NCBI GenBank assembly: GCA_023512835.1
Contig: CM042090.1
Coordinates: forward strand, 7,770,843 to 7,834,842
DNA from: Taxillus chinensis
Lineage: Eukaryota; Streptophyta; Magnoliopsida; Santalales; Loranthaceae
DNA length: 64,000 bases
Direction of reading: 5' to 3'
The first letter of the stretch is position 1. Each line of letters starts with the position of its first letter. Below are positions 62,492-64,000 of this stretch, in pieces. A program made the position numbers and the translations under genes. The notes under the pieces were generated by a model that did not search any database, had not been told where the DNA came from, and worked only from the letters and a program-made list of their open reading frames with translations.

Positions 62492-62869
62492 TGTTGGGTT
62501 TCTAACCTCCTGCGGGGAGTCCCAAAGAACAATCCCACATCGGGAAGGGCAAACATTAAGGTTGTTCTAATGAGGAGGCTCATGTGCACCTTATCACAAT
62601 GCGTTTTAACTGGTAGCGTCCCGTTAAAATAAATCCGTGTGGGCTGCGTCCCATGGGTGGGAGCGCGAGTACCAAAGCAGACAATATTGTGATAGTGCGT
62701 GCCCTGGACGAGGTTCAACAAGTGGTATCAGAGCTAGGCCTTTTAGACCGATGGTGGGATTGGAGGGAAATTGTTGGGTCCCTAACCTCCTGTGGGGAGT
62801 CCCAAAGAACAATCCCCTATCAAGGCAAACATTGAGGTCATCCTAATGAGGAGGCTCATGTGCACCTTG
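62492..62869 (+). mobile_element. Second TRIM family (B), truncated by TRIM A2
   Basis: The 5' LTR is 62492-62720 (229 bp), TGTTGGGT...TTCAACA. It is followed by a primer-binding site TGGTATCAGAGC (62723-62734), a purine tract (GGTGGGATTGGAGGGAAAT, 62753-62771) and the start of a second LTR at 62772 that matches the first for 98 bases. It is cut at 62869 by the insertion of TRIM A2. The internal region is only 51 bp. The LTR includes 'CAATCCCACATCGGG' and 'AAAGCAGACAATATTGTG', words common in plant TRIM and LTR sequences. There is no 5S-like segment, so it is not Cassandra. Confidence 0.85.
62723..62734 (+). promoter_or_regulatory. Primer-binding site of TRIM B
   Basis: TGGTATCAGAGC, complementary to the 3' end of initiator tRNA-Met, two bases after the 5' LTR. 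Confidence 0.88.
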
Positions 62870-64000
62870 TGTCACGGGGTCAGATTTCCTGCACCTCTCA
62901 ACCCTTTGTAGCACTTAGGTTCTCTCTACATGGTCTGCCAAGTTTAGCCTTTGAGGGTTAAAGCGAGCGTACGTAGACTGGTTTCGCCCTGCCACCGGGC
63001 TCATCAAGAGAACGGCTCCAGTTCTTGACCAGTTTGTGTGAGGATGGCCAAATCCCTTCTTCAACATCAAGTCCTTGACTAACAGAGTGCTCCTCGCATT
63101 CAACCGGGTCGACACGTCTAAACTCCAAAGGGGCTCCATCCATTCTCCTCCACGAACTACCTGGAACCTTCCGCTTCGCACCGTCTATGCTTCAACCTAC
63201 CCCTCTCCTACAATAAGCACGAATACACTTTTGGATCGTGCCACTGAGAAACATCCCGAATCCTCATGGCGTGACATTCTCCTCCACTAATCCTTGCAAC
63301 GTCCTCGTTGCAGTTGTTGACATCGCTTCCACACAGGCTACGGCATCTTCACCTCGACACCCTCCCACTCGCCCAATGTCAACTGGTTGGACATCGCTTC
63401 CCCGCAGGCAGCAACACCTTTACCAAGATGCTCCCCGCTCGCCCAATGTCCAACGGATGAGAGACTTCCAAGATCGCTCTGACGCGCTCCTTCGTACTCC
63501 CTTGCCCAACTCTATATCACACTCTAGGATACTCCACCTCTGTGGATGCGAGGCATGCAAGACACTACTGGTCGACTCACCTCTATGAGTTCCCACCATG
63601 GGATCACGCTACTCGCAAGAGTGCTCGGTGAGTCTTCAGGATATGGGCTGGTTCGACTTTGATACCACTTGTCACGGGGTCAGATTTCCTGCACATCTTA
63701 ACCCATTACGGCACTTAGCTTCTCTTTACACGGTCCGCTAAGTTTAGCCTTTGAGGGTTGAAGCGCACGTAGACTGGTTTCGTCCTGCCACTGGGCTCAT
63801 CAGGAGAATAGCTCCAGTTCTCGACCAGTTTATGTAAGGATAGACAAATTCCTTCTTCAACGTCAAGTCCTTGACTAGCGGCGTGCTCCCCGTATTCAAC
63901 CGGGTCAGCATGTCTGAACTCCGAAGGGGCTCCATCCATTCTCCTCCACAAACTGCATGGAGCCTTCCACTGCGCACCGTCTACACTTCAACCTGTCCCT
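62870..64000 (-). mobile_element. TRIM copy A2, cut by the window end
   Basis: LTR-like repeats 62870-63276 (TGTCAC...GTGACA, 407 bp) and 63670 to the window end match those of TRIM A1 but are clearly more diverged from A1. The internal segment 63277-63669 (393 bp) aligns with that of A1. The primer-binding site has drifted to TGGTATCAAAGT. The purine tract GGAGGAGAA precedes the 3' LTR on the minus strand. Orientation is the same as A1. The missing end lies about 80 bp beyond the window. Confidence 0.88.

Noticed and set aside
62492..62720. Cassandra TRIM (5S-bearing LTR)
   Set aside because: The LTR contains no 5S rRNA-like box A/IE/box C stretch, so the family is different.

Overview
This is nuclear DNA from a flowering plant. 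It has spliced genes with GT-AG introns, long AT-rich intergenic stretches, a nuclear-type tRNA, plant-specific gene families (a RopGAP with a CRIB motif, a Bruno-like RNA-binding protein) and a plastid rps7 piece that has landed in the nucleus. I cannot name the species from sequence alone.

Five protein genes look functional. They are an uncharacterised basic/acidic protein (minus, about 2910-4130), a short-chain dehydrogenase/reductase with three coding exons including a 17-base first exon (minus, 7655-8894), a nine-exon BRN1/BRN2-type CELF/Bruno RNA-binding protein (plus, 19003-22882), an intronless small plant protein (plus, 45127-45561) and a four-exon ROP GTPase-activating protein (minus, 50560-52696). 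A tRNA-Pro(AGG) gene lies at 14669-14740 on the minus strand, next to two degenerate tRNA-like copies. These genes are unrelated neighbours; nothing suggests a cluster or shared pathway.

The rest is mostly decayed genes and transposable elements. There is a broken tandem-BRCT DNA-repair gene (15.1-18.1 kb), a ZMYM1-type hAT transposase relic (10.1-12.4 kb), a FAR1/MULE transposase relic (33.0-34.2 kb) and a Copia polymerase relic whose catalytic aspartates are gone (48.0-49.5 kb). Small non-autonomous elements with recognisable ends and target-site duplications are plentiful, and several are nested. A 1.2-kb TRIM-like retroelement sits in the last bases of a hAT MITE (40683-42090). A second copy of that TRIM sits inside another TRIM with only a 51-bp internal region (62492-64000). 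A 3.2-kb hAT element that is almost wholly one inverted repeat (57128-60333) sits in a probable Ty3/gypsy LTR. A PIF/Harbinger-like element (54049-55113) carries coding-like sequence, as in a Pack-type element.

The most useful leads are the miniature LTR element families with PBS, PPT and TSD all visible, the large palindromic hAT element with tRNA-like sequence in both arms, the cargo-carrying PIF element, the PPT-preceded LTR with its phrase-like repeat cluster, and the decayed BRCT gene. I see no wholly new gene system.
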